Assembly: GCA_903869595.1 (NCBI GenBank) | Contig: CAIPZV010000075.1 | Span: 1-64,000, forward strand | Length of the DNA: 64,000 bases | Direction of reading: 5' to 3' | Source of the DNA: an uncultured beta proteobacterium | GTDB lineage: Bacteria; Pseudomonadota; Gammaproteobacteria; Burkholderiales; Burkholderiaceae_C | Part shown: positions 56,501-64,000 of the stretch, in pieces | Layout: each line of letters begins with the position of its first letter | Position numbering within the stretch: position 1 is the first letter of the stretch | The notes under the pieces: model-generated | What the model was told of the DNA's origin: nothing | The model's database searches: none | The model's input: only the letters and a program-made list of their open reading frames with translations | Program-made: the position numbers and the translations under genes

Positions 56501-57009
56501 TTGGCATCGGTTTTCACCGTTCTTTCAATAATGCTGCTGGGCACCAAGGTATGCGTTCCGCTTTGGATCGCGCCATTGGTGCTCAATACCGGTATACCGG
56601 TAGCCGAATCGGACAAGCCAAATTGAGTCGGACTACCTGCTGACTTCACGGTGTTAACGATGAAGAAGCTTTGATACGCATTAAGCGGCGGCGGCAGTTT
56701 GCCAGTGGTCGCCAACGTGATCACCTGCCCGTCAAAAATCAGGGCATCCGACAATTGAGTAGTGTCCGGCACCGTCACAACAGCCGGGTTTGCCGCACTG
56801 ATGGTGATGGGATAGCGCGCCCGGTTCGTGCTAGGGCAGCGCACTTTCACATCCGAGTTGCCCAGCGCTAGGCCCACTGCCGCCGTTCCACGCAGGGAAT
56901 TGCCCGTGGGCGTCAGGGCAGCCAACAAGTTATCGACGAGCGCACTCCCGCTTCCGCCACCGCAGGAACTTAACAACAGACACAGCGCCAGCCAGCAAAC
57001 ACGCTTCAT
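53524..57009 (-). CDS. Large lipoprotein with DUF1566 (Lcl-type) domains and internal repeats
   Basis: The 1161-aa protein begins MKRVCWLALCLLLSSCGGG, a signal peptide with a lipobox (Cys16), so it is probably membrane anchored outside the cytoplasm. Three copies of a ~65-aa module recur near residues 86-160, 307-377 and 650-725 (pattern LPxxLxxxxxYxVxxxxxxxxxFxLSxxxxGxP). A first DUF1566-like domain lies near 430-625. A second starts near 745 (ATGLLWRKC, WRLPTKKELATLVDRKC) and finishes only at the C-terminus (MWTSTLVP, FVRLVRT), split by about 250 residues of other repeats. The function is unknown. Confidence 0.8.
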   Translation of the reverse strand: MKRVCWLALCLLLSSCGGGSGSALVDNLLAALTPTGNSLRGTAAVGLALGNSDVKVRCPSTNRARYPITISAANPAVVTVPDTTQLSDALIFDGQVITLATTGKLPPPLNAYQSFFIVNTVKSAGSPTQFGLSDSATGIPVLSTNGAIQSGTHTLVPSSIIERTVKTDAKGTFEIDALGDFKALSPCVLEISPKDGAKLHSIALSLFGVANITPLTDALLATLVEVSDLTTYFRTFNDAAAATLSQLATTNNIQVAWEKIKSGLIANGFDVSAIQSEPMTQPLYAAFNCGGEVEITLDDPAVFKFKGVGTTSNDLAVTLKTSGALPQALSENKTYYVVDANATGNEFKLSDGKGGTPMSTKGNVQDGVQLAYVGNKLCTNVGNAYDKLLDNIKAMDTDALMYAGLLAGKEKLITMVKLDSQGVALKNQFAKWQDNGSEQAGTQWDCVHDTVNHVYWEVKRNDPNHMRHKGHKYTWFDRSTTAVESTDAATKKTSTSYYKLNGGSDGVELNTTCKGVGDPAKCNTESYVKSVNNNKLCGFDTWVVPSIDDLQKFPLNYASSILANTDYFPDLASEPIASTSFWSRTPSANNALGTYAWTFNFGNGKVTDGLKSSARPVRLMLPVQSYSVKVTTTAKGTDYGITEASKGLVTLDSAPKTPIASDQLVTLRTAGTLPQTLSQFESYYTVEADATGGTFKLSKAQLGLPINTMAIDKDWKVVGPHFVVVGGKPAAKQRDADTCVPSIEVTRPDTRYSVVDGDVKDAATGLLWRKCVLGLSGDSCMTGQAKAATQAEAVTLATTAAVDEKKPWRLPTKKELATLVDRKCTGVWKFKTAASGLWITSRLFTVTTGWEQEASWSNPVLVDAKSGLAFSEDASNWHGAESVSSKDVYMRKESDTSIVMRIARETGNGWTDGVPPDPLDGDPTPHEPTPLWYTMRVFTASGGVKQEAAWSKPAQIKDGSNWEFSADGLNWHFPPKSSDVFMREAASPQSIIMRGEVGGVSSPGDTVTGVAFFRGQYVEGVDPLPKGGSFSKPLPDYPLLTPASKQGMVTGYAFYRGDLPPGTPKGGSFAYPTPESIGWTDGIPKEVITSEVISAADKARAINQTTFPQGSTYPFPQAMWTSTLVPNSAAAWIVNFYDGTETTVDSATPGIFVRLVRTPTP

Positions 57010-57224
57010 CGCACAATTTCCCATAAAGACTCCACACAGAGTCCGTGATATCTGTACATCGACAGTCCGGCCGCATTTCTTGAGTCCGGGACGATCCCTT
57101 TCTCGAAAAAATCCCACTTGACCGGCGAAACTCCAGCCTTTCAGCCTGCAGCAACTGGCTTACAAGGCGGCCCAAGGCCTATGATGTCCAAACCGACATA
57201 TCACCCATCACCTAAGCAACGACT

Positions 57225-58385
57225 ATGCCAATCGTTCCCGCTCGGATACCCTGTCAGCGCGCGCTTTTCGACATCCCCGAGGCCGTCGCCTACTTCAACT
57301 GCGCCTATATGTCTCCTCTTTTGCGGAGCGCAGCAACGGCCGGTCAACATGGCATCGCCGGCAAATCTCAGCCCTGGCGGGTGAGCCCGGCGGACTTTTT
57401 CTCGCTGCCAGACCAGGCGCGCAGCCTATTTGCAGGGCTGATAGGTGCGCAGGCGGACGACATTGCCATCGTCGGCTCAGCTTCTTATGGCATTGAGACG
57501 GCCCTGAAAAACATCCGCTTGCAGGCGGGCGACAAAGTGCTGATCTGTGCCGACGAATTTCCCTCCAACCTCTACCCCTTGCGCCGGGCGGCGCGGCGGG
57601 CTGGTGCGGACATCGTCACCGTCGCCCGCCCGCAGGACGGCGACTGGACGCGCGCCATCCTGGCCGCCATCGACACCAGCACTCGGTTGGCGGTGCTCAG
57701 CCACTGCAATTGGACCGACGGCGGGCTGATTGACCTGGCTGCGGTGCGCTTGGCGCTGGACGCGCACGAGGGCTTGTTATTGGTCGACGCCACCCAATCC
57801 CTTGGCGCTTTGCCACTGGATGTGGCGCAGGTGCGGCCCGACTTTTTGGTAGCGGCCGCCTACAAATGGCTGCTGGGGCCCTACAGCCTTGGCTTTTTGT
57901 ATGTGGCACCGCGCTGGCAGGACGGCCAGCCCCTGGAAGAAAACTGGGCCAACCGCGAAGCCGCGCATGACTTTGCGCGCCTGGTCGATTACCGCGAAGG
58001 CTACGCTGCGGGCGCCCGGCGCTACGACATGGGCGAGCGCGCCAACTTCGTCGCCCTGCCCATGGCCATGGCGGCGCTGGAAAAAATTACCGCCTGGCAA
58101 GTGCCGCGCATCGCGCGCACCCTGCGCAGCCTGACCGACAGCATCGCCGCGCAGGTGGCGCCTTGGGGCTTGCATGCCGCACCCGCGCATTTGCGCGCCG
58201 GCCATTTTCTGGGCCTGCGCTGGCCAGGGGCCCTGCCGCCCAGCCTGCCCGAGCATCTGGCCGCAGCCCAAGTTCATGTCAGCATCCGCGGCCCGGCCAT
58301 CCGCATCACGCCACATCTGTACAACCACGAGGGCGATGTGGCGCGTTTGCTGGAAGTCCTGCACGCTGCGCTGCGCAAACCGTGA
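57225..58385 (+). CDS. Class V aminotransferase / cysteine-desulfurase-like PLP enzyme
   Basis: The 386-aa PLP fold type I protein has YFNCAYMSPL near residue 24, the VGSASYGIETALKNI pyridoxal-phosphate-binding block, LLVDATQSLGALPLD, and the Schiff-base lysine Lys214 in AAAYKWLLGPYSLGF. It resembles the kynureninase/selenocysteine-lyase/isopenicillin-epimerase branch; the exact reaction is unclear. It is divergent from the lipoprotein gene across a 215-base gap. Its last ~40 codons recur as two fragments downstream (59995-60155 and 61019-61145). Confidence 0.82.
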   Translation: MPIVPARIPCQRALFDIPEAVAYFNCAYMSPLLRSAATAGQHGIAGKSQPWRVSPADFFSLPDQARSLFAGLIGAQADDIAIVGSASYGIETALKNIRLQAGDKVLICADEFPSNLYPLRRAARRAGADIVTVARPQDGDWTRAILAAIDTSTRLAVLSHCNWTDGGLIDLAAVRLALDAHEGLLLVDATQSLGALPLDVAQVRPDFLVAAAYKWLLGPYSLGFLYVAPRWQDGQPLEENWANREAAHDFARLVDYREGYAAGARRYDMGERANFVALPMAMAALEKITAWQVPRIARTLRSLTDSIAAQVAPWGLHAAPAHLRAGHFLGLRWPGALPPSLPEHLAAAQVHVSIRGPAIRITPHLYNHEGDVARLLEVLHAALRKP

Positions 58386-58536
58386 GGCCTGCATCAAGGC
58401 ATGCACCGCTAAAAAGGCCTCCCACGCGGCCACCGAAAGGAACTCCGATACCACGGTACGCCGGGGCACCTCCACTTCATCAAGACCACGAAGGAGGCAG
58501 TGGCACCTCTCTTTACCAGCGAGTACCGGGTACGGC

Positions 58537-59802
58537 TTATGGAGCCGTACCTTCCGCGTTCGAAAAAACTGCGTCGATCTGAATCAAAGCGTCCTTCGGC
58601 AAAGCCGAAACGCCAAGCACGCGACGCGCCGGGGCCGCGCTTGGAAAATACCTGGCGTATACCTCGTTAACCGCTTCCATGTCGCCCATATTTTTCAGGA
58701 AAACATTGACCTTGACTGCATCGGACATGGCGTGGTTGATGCTCTCCACGATGGCCTGGATGTTGTCCAAGCACTGAGCGGTTTGCTCCTTGACACCTCC
58801 TGCAACCAAATTACCTGTCTTTGCATCGATAGGTAGTTGCGCCGAGATATGGTTGTAATGGGAGAACGCGACCGTTTGCGTAGACAGAGCGCTCTTAGGT
58901 GCCTTGTCGGTATTACGCGCCTTGATCACAATGCCATGGCGATCTTCAACGATTTGGGGCGGTGTACCGTCACCGTGGGATACGACCACTTCGATTTGCA
59001 CAAGTGCATGCAGCGGCAGATCGACCACAGAAACGACGGTGCGCGCGGGCATATAGGCGACAGCACGGGCAATCGAGGAGTCCGGGAAAAAGGTGGTGTA
59101 GGCCTGGTTGACAGCATCGATATCCGACAGATTCTTCAGATACACGGTGACCTTGATAATGTCGTCAAACGGAACATCAATGCTTGCCAGAATTGCCTTG
59201 ATATTCTTCAAACACTGGACGGCCTGCTCTCTGGCACCACCAGGCACGATGGCCCCGGTTTTTGGATCGATCGGCAACTGTCCCGAAAGATTGTTGTAGT
59301 GCGAGAAAGCAACCGTTTGGGTCGACAGCCTGCTGACCGGAGCGTTGCTGGTGTTGTTGGTCAGCTTGACCAAGTTGCCGGCCTGCGGAGCATTCGGAAT
59401 AGTCCCCAAGCCGTAGGTCAGGAGCGCTTCCACCTGCACCAAGGCACCCATCGGCAGCGCCGCAACTGCGACCGTTGTGCGAGTAGGAACATAGCTGCCA
59501 AAGCAAGACCGATACACCGCATCAACCGCATCTATGTCCATAATATTCGTCAAAAATATGTTGATTTTGACGACGTCGGTCATCGCTTGATCGATGCCTT
59601 GGAGGACGCCCTCCAGGTTCTTAAAGCACTGCTCGGCCTGCGCTTTTACACTGCCGGCAACCAGTTTGCCGTTCTTCGGATCTATCGGTAATTGGGCCGA
59701 GAGATTGTTGTAGTGCGAGAAAGCAACTGTTTGCGAATAGGGCCCCTCAGGCTTGGGACCATATGCCGTGTTTCTTGCCAATACCGCGTTAAATCCACTC
59801 AT
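58537..59802 (-). CDS. Protein of three tandem RidA (YjgF/YER057c) domains
   Basis: RidA proteins hydrolyse reactive enamine/imine intermediates made by PLP enzymes and normally form homotrimers of ~130-aa chains. This 421-aa protein holds three complete domains: about residues 20-132, 160-278 and 307-418, each beginning STQTVAFSHYNxxSxQLPID or a close variant. Each keeps the conserved arginine (Arg108, Arg254, Arg393) and the following LPxxALxQ strand. GAGGAG precedes the ATG at 59802. One chain could therefore fold as a pseudo-trimer. Its 3' end faces the end of the PLP enzyme gene. Confidence 0.88.
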   Translation of the reverse strand: MSGFNAVLARNTAYGPKPEGPYSQTVAFSHYNNLSAQLPIDPKNGKLVAGSVKAQAEQCFKNLEGVLQGIDQAMTDVVKINIFLTNIMDIDAVDAVYRSCFGSYVPTRTTVAVAALPMGALVQVEALLTYGLGTIPNAPQAGNLVKLTNNTSNAPVSRLSTQTVAFSHYNNLSGQLPIDPKTGAIVPGGAREQAVQCLKNIKAILASIDVPFDDIIKVTVYLKNLSDIDAVNQAYTTFFPDSSIARAVAYMPARTVVSVVDLPLHALVQIEVVVSHGDGTPPQIVEDRHGIVIKARNTDKAPKSALSTQTVAFSHYNHISAQLPIDAKTGNLVAGGVKEQTAQCLDNIQAIVESINHAMSDAVKVNVFLKNMGDMEAVNEVYARYFPSAAPARRVLGVSALPKDALIQIDAVFSNAEGTAP

Positions 59803-59994
59803 AGCATTCTCCTCGTTCGTTAAAAAAATCGCCTTTGCGACTAAAAAAACCATCAGGCAAGTCTGGCTTCTGCCAAAACTAAACCCATGACTACGGACGA
59901 ACTGAAGAAGGAGGAATAGGCATTTCAAGCCTACGGGGTCCAGTATGTCACGGCTTGGGCGCTTAGAAACACGTTTGAGCCAGGTAGTTTGGGT
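59803..59994. other. Upstream region of the triple-RidA gene
   Basis: Apart from the ribosome site of the RidA gene I see no feature here. Together with fragment B and the higBA leader it forms about 500 bases without an intact gene. Confidence 0.5.
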
Positions 59995-60155
59995 GCCAGC
60001 CATTTTTTGGGCCTGCGCTGACCAGGGGCCCTCCCGCCCAAGTCCACGTCAGCATCCGCGGCCCGACCATGCGCATCACGCCGCATCTGTACAAGCATGA
60101 AGTGGATGTGGCGCGCTTGTTGGGAGTCTTGGTAGCGGCGCTGCGCAAGGCTTAG
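59995..60155 (+). pseudogene. Fragment B: degenerate copy of the class V aminotransferase 3' end
   Basis: It matches the gene end from GCCATTTT-TGGGCCTGCGCT onward. Compared with the gene it lacks about 26 bases after CCGCCC, then continues GTCAGCATCCGCGGCCCG to the stop. The final 30 codons read SIRGPTMRITPHLYKHEVD and onward to LRKA and TAG, still in frame with the parent ending. There is no start codon or upstream part, so it is a remnant. Confidence 0.85.
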
Positions 60156-60271
60156 GGCCTAGAAAGTCAAGCCTCCAAGCCTCGCACCGACGCCAACCGG
60201 GCCGAAATAAATGCGTCCAGCAATCCCTTGAGCCCTTAGCACGACGAATTTTGGCGTGGATGGGGTCAAGC

Positions 60272-60294
60272 AAATATAGCAATATGCTATATTT
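60272..60294. promoter_or_regulatory. HigA-type operator: inverted repeat before higB
   Basis: AAATATAGCA-ATA-TGCTATATTT is a perfect 10-bp inverted repeat with a 3-base spacer, four bases before the higB ATG. Its position and symmetry fit autoregulation by the HigA antitoxin. Confidence 0.7.
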
Positions 60295-60298
60295 ACCC

Positions 60299-60589
60299 AT
60301 GGCGATGAAGTTGATCTCCAACAAAGTGTTGCGTGAATTCGCAGCGATACATGCTGACGCCCAGCAGCCGCTGCAAGACTTTCGGCGCTTGATTGAGCAT
60401 GGCGTGTTTACCAACTTTGCCCAGCTCAAGGCAACTTTTACCAGTGTGGACAAAGTGGGGGATCGTTACGTGTTCAACATCGGCGGCAACAAATACCGGC
60501 TGGTGGCGGCCATTGCGTTCAAACCGGGACTGGTGTGGGTAAAAGCCATTCTGACCCACAAAGAATATGACCAAGGAGCTTGGAAATGA
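60299..60589 (+). CDS. higB: HigB-type toxin (mRNA interferase family)
   Basis: The 96-aa basic protein matches the HigB toxin family: LREFAAIHADAQQPLQDFRRLIEHGVFTNF, then the core VGDRYVFNIGGNKYRLVAAIAF and the end WVKAILTHKEYDQGAWK. Such toxins cleave mRNA at the ribosome. A second ATG two codons later is possible. Its stop overlaps the higA ATG. It lies between two remnants of the aminotransferase gene. Confidence 0.9.
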   Translation: MAMKLISNKVLREFAAIHADAQQPLQDFRRLIEHGVFTNFAQLKATFTSVDKVGDRYVFNIGGNKYRLVAAIAFKPGLVWVKAILTHKEYDQGAWK

Positions 60590-60996
60590 AGGTCTCTGAT
60601 ATTTTGGCCCCGTGGGGCGCAGTGAACACCGCATTAGGCTTGGGTGCGCCCATCCGGGATGAGGCCCATTACGACGAGATGCTACGTTTTGTTGACGACT
60701 GCTTTGAGCAGTTTGGGGCTGACGATGGCCACCCCATTTTTGTATTGGTCGATTGGGTGGCGCTGCGCATCCGAGAGTATGAAGACAGGATGCACCCTTG
60801 GCCAGTTGCCGGCACGCCGCAAAGCAGGCTGGCATTTTTAATGGAGCAACACGGCCTGCGCCAGTGTGACTTGCCAGAAATAGGAGCGCAGAGTGTTGTG
60901 TCTGCTGTGCTTGCCGGCAAGCGTAGTCTTAACTTGCGTCAGGTGCGTGCTCTGGCACAGCGCTTCCAGGTGCCGATAGAGGCGCTGACGGGTTAA
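60586..60996 (+). CDS. higA: HigA-type antitoxin with helix-turn-helix
   Basis: The 136-aa protein has an N-terminal region of HigA type (IRDEAHYDEMLRFVDDCFEQF, HPIFVLVDWVALRIREYED) and a C-terminal XRE helix-turn-helix (LMEQHGLRQCDLPEIGAQSVVSAVLAGKRSLNLRQVRALAQRF). AAGGAG precedes the ATG, which overlaps the toxin stop as ATGA. Toxin-first order is typical of higBA. Confidence 0.9.
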   Translation: MKVSDILAPWGAVNTALGLGAPIRDEAHYDEMLRFVDDCFEQFGADDGHPIFVLVDWVALRIREYEDRMHPWPVAGTPQSRLAFLMEQHGLRQCDLPEIGAQSVVSAVLAGKRSLNLRQVRALAQRFQVPIEALTG

Positions 60997-61018
60997 TGGC
61001 GGTCAGCGCTGGTAATCG

Positions 61019-61145
61019 CTCTCCCGCCCCAATCCAGGTCAGCATCTGCGGCCCGGCCATCGGGATCGCGCCGCATGTCTATAACAACCAAGAAGACGTG
61101 TCGCGTTTGCTGGAGGTCTTGCAGGCTGCGCTAAAGACCCGCTAA
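61019..61145 (+). pseudogene. Fragment C: second degenerate copy of the aminotransferase 3' end
   Basis: It begins CTCCCGCCC at the same junction as fragment B, sharing the ~26-base deletion relative to the intact gene. It encodes VSICGPAIGIAPHVYNNQED and onward to LEVLQAALKTR and TAA. Fragments B and C are thus direct repeats, in the same orientation, on either side of higBA. Confidence 0.85.
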
Positions 61146-61198
61146 GGCTCAAAACGCGCCTCTAAAATCCCACCCTTCGCGCGCACCGCGCCGTCACA

Positions 61199-62845
61199 TT
61201 GGAATCCCCCGCTTTGTCCTTCGCCTCCGAAACCCGCCGCCGTCGCACCTTTGCGATCATTTCCCACCCCGACGCGGGTAAAACCACACTGACAGAAAAG
61301 CTCTTGCTATTCTCCGGTGCGATTCAGATTGCCGGGTCGGTGAAGGCGCGCAAGGCTTCGCGCCATGCGACATCGGACTGGATGGAGATCGAAAAGCAGC
61401 GCGGTATCTCGGTGGCGTCCTCGGTGATGCAAATGGTGTACCGCGACCATGTGATTAATCTTTTGGACACGCCAGGACACAAAGACTTTTCGGAAGACAC
61501 CTACCGCGTGCTCACCGCCGTGGATGCAGCGCTGATGGTGATTGACGCGGCCAATGGTGTGGAGGCGCAAACCCGCCGCTTGATCGAGGTTTGCCGCCAG
61601 CGCGATACGCCTATCATCACCTTCGTCAACAAAATGGACCGCGAAGTGCGCGAGCCTTTGGACATACTGGACGAAATCGAGCGCGAACTGGGCATGCCTT
61701 GTGTGCCCATGACCTGGCCGGTGGGCCAGGGCAAATTGTTTGGCGGAATTATCAATTTGCGCACCGACACCATGACGGTGTTTGAAAGCGGCAGTGAACG
61801 CCTGCCGCAGGACTTTGACGCTATTGCCCTGTCGCATCCCGAGGCCTTGCAACAACGCTTTGGCAGCGAATGGACCAGCGCTGTCGAGAGTATGGAGCTG
61901 GCCACGGGTGCATCCCCGGCCTGGGACCACGCCGCCTTTTTGGCGGGCAAGCAAACCCCGGTGTTTTTTGGCTCGGGTGTGAACAACTTTGGCGTCATGG
62001 AAGTGCTGGACGCTTTGGTGGACCTGGCGCCCTCACCGCAAAGCCGCACCAGCACCGTGCAGGTCAACCGCCAGCCGGTGGTGCAGGAAGTGCAACCTGA
62101 GGACAAGGCCTTTAGCGGCGTGGTCTTCAAGGTGCAAGCCAATATGGATGCCAACCACCGCGACCGCATCGCCTTTGTGCGTATGGCTTCGGGCAAGTAC
62201 ACGCCGGGCATGAAGCTTAAGGTGATGCGCACCGCCAAAGAGTTGCGCCCCACCAGCGTGGTCACCTTTATGAGCCAGCGCCGCGAAGCAGTGGAAGAGG
62301 CCTATGCCGGTGACATTGTGGGCTTTACCACCCACGGCGGGGTGCAATTGGGCGACACGATTACCGATGGCACGATCAACCTGCAATACACCGGCCTGCC
62401 GTTTTTTGCGCCCGAGATGTTTATGACCGTGGTGCTCAAAAACCCGCTGCGTACCAAGCAATTGCAGCAAGGCTTGGCGCAACTGGGCGAAGAAGGTGCG
62501 ATCCAAGTGTTTAAGCCCGAGATGGGCGGCAATATGCTCTTGGGCGCTATCGGACAACTGCAGTTTGAAGTGGTGCAGCACCGCCTCAAGGGTGAGTACG
62601 ACGCCGACATCCGCTTAGAAGGCAGCCAGTACACCGGCGCGCGCTGGATCAGCGCCGACAGCCCGGCTGAGTTGCGCGAGTTTGTGAATGCCTACCCCCA
62701 GCGCATGGCCAAGGATGCGGCCGACACCTTAGCCTTTTTATGCACCAGCCCCTATGACGTGCGTCTAGCGCAAGATCGTTTTCCCAAAATTCATTTCCAC
62801 CCCTTGCGCGAACATGCCGGCCTGAGCCTGGGCAGCGCGGGCTAA
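61199..62845 (+). CDS. prfC: Peptide chain release factor 3 (RF3 GTPase)
   Basis: RF3 is a translational GTPase that removes RF1/RF2 from the ribosome. The 548-aa protein has G1 SHPDAGKTTL (residues 22-31), the switch region QRGISVASS, G3 DTPGHKDFSEDTYR and G4 NKMDR, and the full C-terminal part ending FHPLREHAGLSLGSAG. No ATG is available at the 5' end. TTG at 61199 gives the best N-terminus, and a TTG five codons later is an alternative. No strong Shine-Dalgarno sequence is seen. Confidence 0.94.
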   Translation: MESPALSFASETRRRRTFAIISHPDAGKTTLTEKLLLFSGAIQIAGSVKARKASRHATSDWMEIEKQRGISVASSVMQMVYRDHVINLLDTPGHKDFSEDTYRVLTAVDAALMVIDAANGVEAQTRRLIEVCRQRDTPIITFVNKMDREVREPLDILDEIERELGMPCVPMTWPVGQGKLFGGIINLRTDTMTVFESGSERLPQDFDAIALSHPEALQQRFGSEWTSAVESMELATGASPAWDHAAFLAGKQTPVFFGSGVNNFGVMEVLDALVDLAPSPQSRTSTVQVNRQPVVQEVQPEDKAFSGVVFKVQANMDANHRDRIAFVRMASGKYTPGMKLKVMRTAKELRPTSVVTFMSQRREAVEEAYAGDIVGFTTHGGVQLGDTITDGTINLQYTGLPFFAPEMFMTVVLKNPLRTKQLQQGLAQLGEEGAIQVFKPEMGGNMLLGAIGQLQFEVVQHRLKGEYDADIRLEGSQYTGARWISADSPAELREFVNAYPQRMAKDAADTLAFLCTSPYDVRLAQDRFPKIHFHPLREHAGLSLGSAG

Positions 62846-62856
62846 GGGTCGGGCTA

Positions 62857-63999
62857 ATGGTGGCGCACCGCGGTCTGCTGGCCGTTTTCGGCTCTACGCT
62901 GTTTCAGTTGTGCGGCGTGTTTATGCTGCTGCCCTTGCTGCTTTTTTTGCTCAAGCGCAGCGAAGTCAGTAACACCATGGCGGGTCTATTTGCCGCCACC
63001 GAATGGCTGGGCATTTTTATCGTCTCACCTTTCGCTTCGGCCATCACCCGCGCCATGGGGCGGCGCAATGCGCTGTGGCTGGCGTCTGTCACTCCACTGC
63101 TTACCGCCTGCGGATTTTTGTTTACCGATCAACTGGCCGTTTGGTTTGTACTGCTCTTGATCAGCGCCATGGCCGGTGGCATGCGCTGGGTTTTGGCCGA
63201 ATCATTCATCGCGGAGTTTTCACCGCCGCAGCACCGGGGCACGCTGATTGGCGCGTATGCGACGCTGATCGGCATGACCATGGTGGTCGGGCCCGCGCTA
63301 CTGGCTTGGCTGGGCGCGGACGACCCGGCTGCCCTGCGTATCGTCATCGGCCTCATGCTGACCGGCCTGGCTTGGACTGCGTTGATACCGCGCTTGCCGC
63401 AAGACGTAGATACCGACACCGCCCGCGTCGGCTTGGTCGGCCTTTGGCACGCGGTACGAGCTAACCCGGTGGTGATGCTGGCCGGTTTTGTCGGCGGTTT
63501 TTTTGAAATGGGCTTGAGCTCGGTGCTGCCTATTTATGGCCTCAGCCTGGGCCTGCCTGCAGGCGATGCGGCTCTGCTGCTCTCCTTAAGCGGCCTAGGC
63601 GGCACGTTGTGCGCTATTCCCGCAGGCATGGTGGCCGACCGCTTTACCTCGCCCACCTTGGGGAGGCGTCGACTGATGGTGCTTATGGCCGTGCTCTTAC
63701 TTATTTCAGGCGCCATGGTCTCGGCCGTAGAGCAGTTCACCACGCTGGTTTGGGCGGTGGCGCTACTCTGGGGCTCGGCGGGTGGCACGCTGTACACGCT
63801 CACCATGTTTGACATCGGCAGCCGCGAAACCGGCATCACCCTGGTCAACAGCACGGCGGTGTTGGTGCTGACCTACACCCTGGGCGCGCTGGTCGCCTCC
63901 TCCGCGGCCGGGCTGATGCTGGACTGGTCGCCCAGTGTGGGCTTGTCGCTCATGTTGATAGTCGTGGCCGGTGGCGGCGTGTATGCGTTTGCGCGCAGT
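62857..63999 (+). CDS. MFS transporter, C-terminal end outside the window
   Basis: An open frame of 381 codons starts with ATG 11 bases after the prfC stop and runs off the window edge. It has at least ten hydrophobic segments and major-facilitator features such as GLFAATEWLGIFIVSPFASAI, MGRRNALW after the second helix, and GMRWVLAESFIAEFSPPQHRG in the sugar/drug-type loop. The substrate cannot be predicted. Overlap of context with prfC suggests co-transcription. Confidence 0.83.
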   Translation, partial: MVAHRGLLAVFGSTLFQLCGVFMLLPLLLFLLKRSEVSNTMAGLFAATEWLGIFIVSPFASAITRAMGRRNALWLASVTPLLTACGFLFTDQLAVWFVLLLISAMAGGMRWVLAESFIAEFSPPQHRGTLIGAYATLIGMTMVVGPALLAWLGADDPAALRIVIGLMLTGLAWTALIPRLPQDVDTDTARVGLVGLWHAVRANPVVMLAGFVGGFFEMGLSSVLPIYGLSLGLPAGDAALLLSLSGLGGTLCAIPAGMVADRFTSPTLGRRRLMVLMAVLLLISGAMVSAVEQFTTLVWAVALLWGSAGGTLYTLTMFDIGSRETGITLVNSTAVLVLTYTLGALVASSAAGLMLDWSPSVGLSLMLIVVAGGGVYAFARS

Positions 64000-64000
64000 G

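Overview
The window looks like part of the chromosome of an anoxygenic phototrophic betaproteobacterium, most likely Burkholderiales/Comamonadaceae of the Rhodoferax type. This rests on a purple-bacterial photosynthesis gene cluster with the bchFNBHLM-lhaA-puhA gene order, an aerR-ppsR pair beside bchG-bchP, a red-type (form IC) RuBisCO operon with cbbX, and a betaproteobacterial-style SAH riboswitch before ahcY. Species assignment is inference. No rRNA, tRNA, CRISPR array, integrase or transposase was seen.

Layout. 1-15.8 kb: photosynthesis genes. A minus-strand run (bchF, bchN, bchB, bchH, bchL, bchM, lhaA, puhA, the last cut by the window edge) diverges from plus-strand aerR, ppsR, bchG, bchP and a 92-aa membrane protein. 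15.7-24.8 kb: Calvin-cycle locus, with cbbR divergent from a serine/alanine-glyoxylate-type aminotransferase gene followed by cbbL, S, X, Y, F, P and Z. A 38-bp element is repeated before the aminotransferase and before cbbL. 24.8-26.2 kb: two small regulator-like genes and an AT-rich gap. 26.2-37.2 kb: a tightly packed minus-strand series. In transcription order it encodes an ABC permease and ATPase (YnjC/YnjD type), a CDP-alcohol phosphatidyltransferase (YnjF type), a TVP38-flavin disulfide reductase fusion, a flavoprotein-SelD fusion, a second flavoprotein, an Mpo1-like membrane protein and a DadA-like oxidase. 37.2-49.6 kb: rlmJ, a remnant of an oxidoreductase gene, then a glycogen/alpha-glucan cluster (GH13, glgB, glgX, glgC, glgA, glgP). 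49.6-53 kb: ahcY-tlyA-metF behind an SAH riboswitch. 53-57 kb: a thioesterase and a large repeat-containing lipoprotein. 57.2-61.2 kb: a class V aminotransferase gene whose 3' end recurs twice downstream, around a three-domain RidA gene and a HigBA toxin-antitoxin pair. 61.2-64 kb: prfC and a truncated MFS transporter gene.

How it fits together. Bacteriochlorophyll synthesis and reaction-centre assembly are controlled locally by AerR/PpsR. They lie next to CO2 fixation genes under CbbR, with phosphoglycolate phosphatase and a glyoxylate aminotransferase to handle RuBisCO oxygenation products. Fixed carbon can be stored by the glycogen cluster. The riboswitch operon recycles the SAH formed by methyltransferases such as BchM.

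The most unusual content is the SelD/flavoprotein/TVP38/ABC locus, the single-chain triple RidA protein, and the repeated gene 3' ends bracketing higBA.
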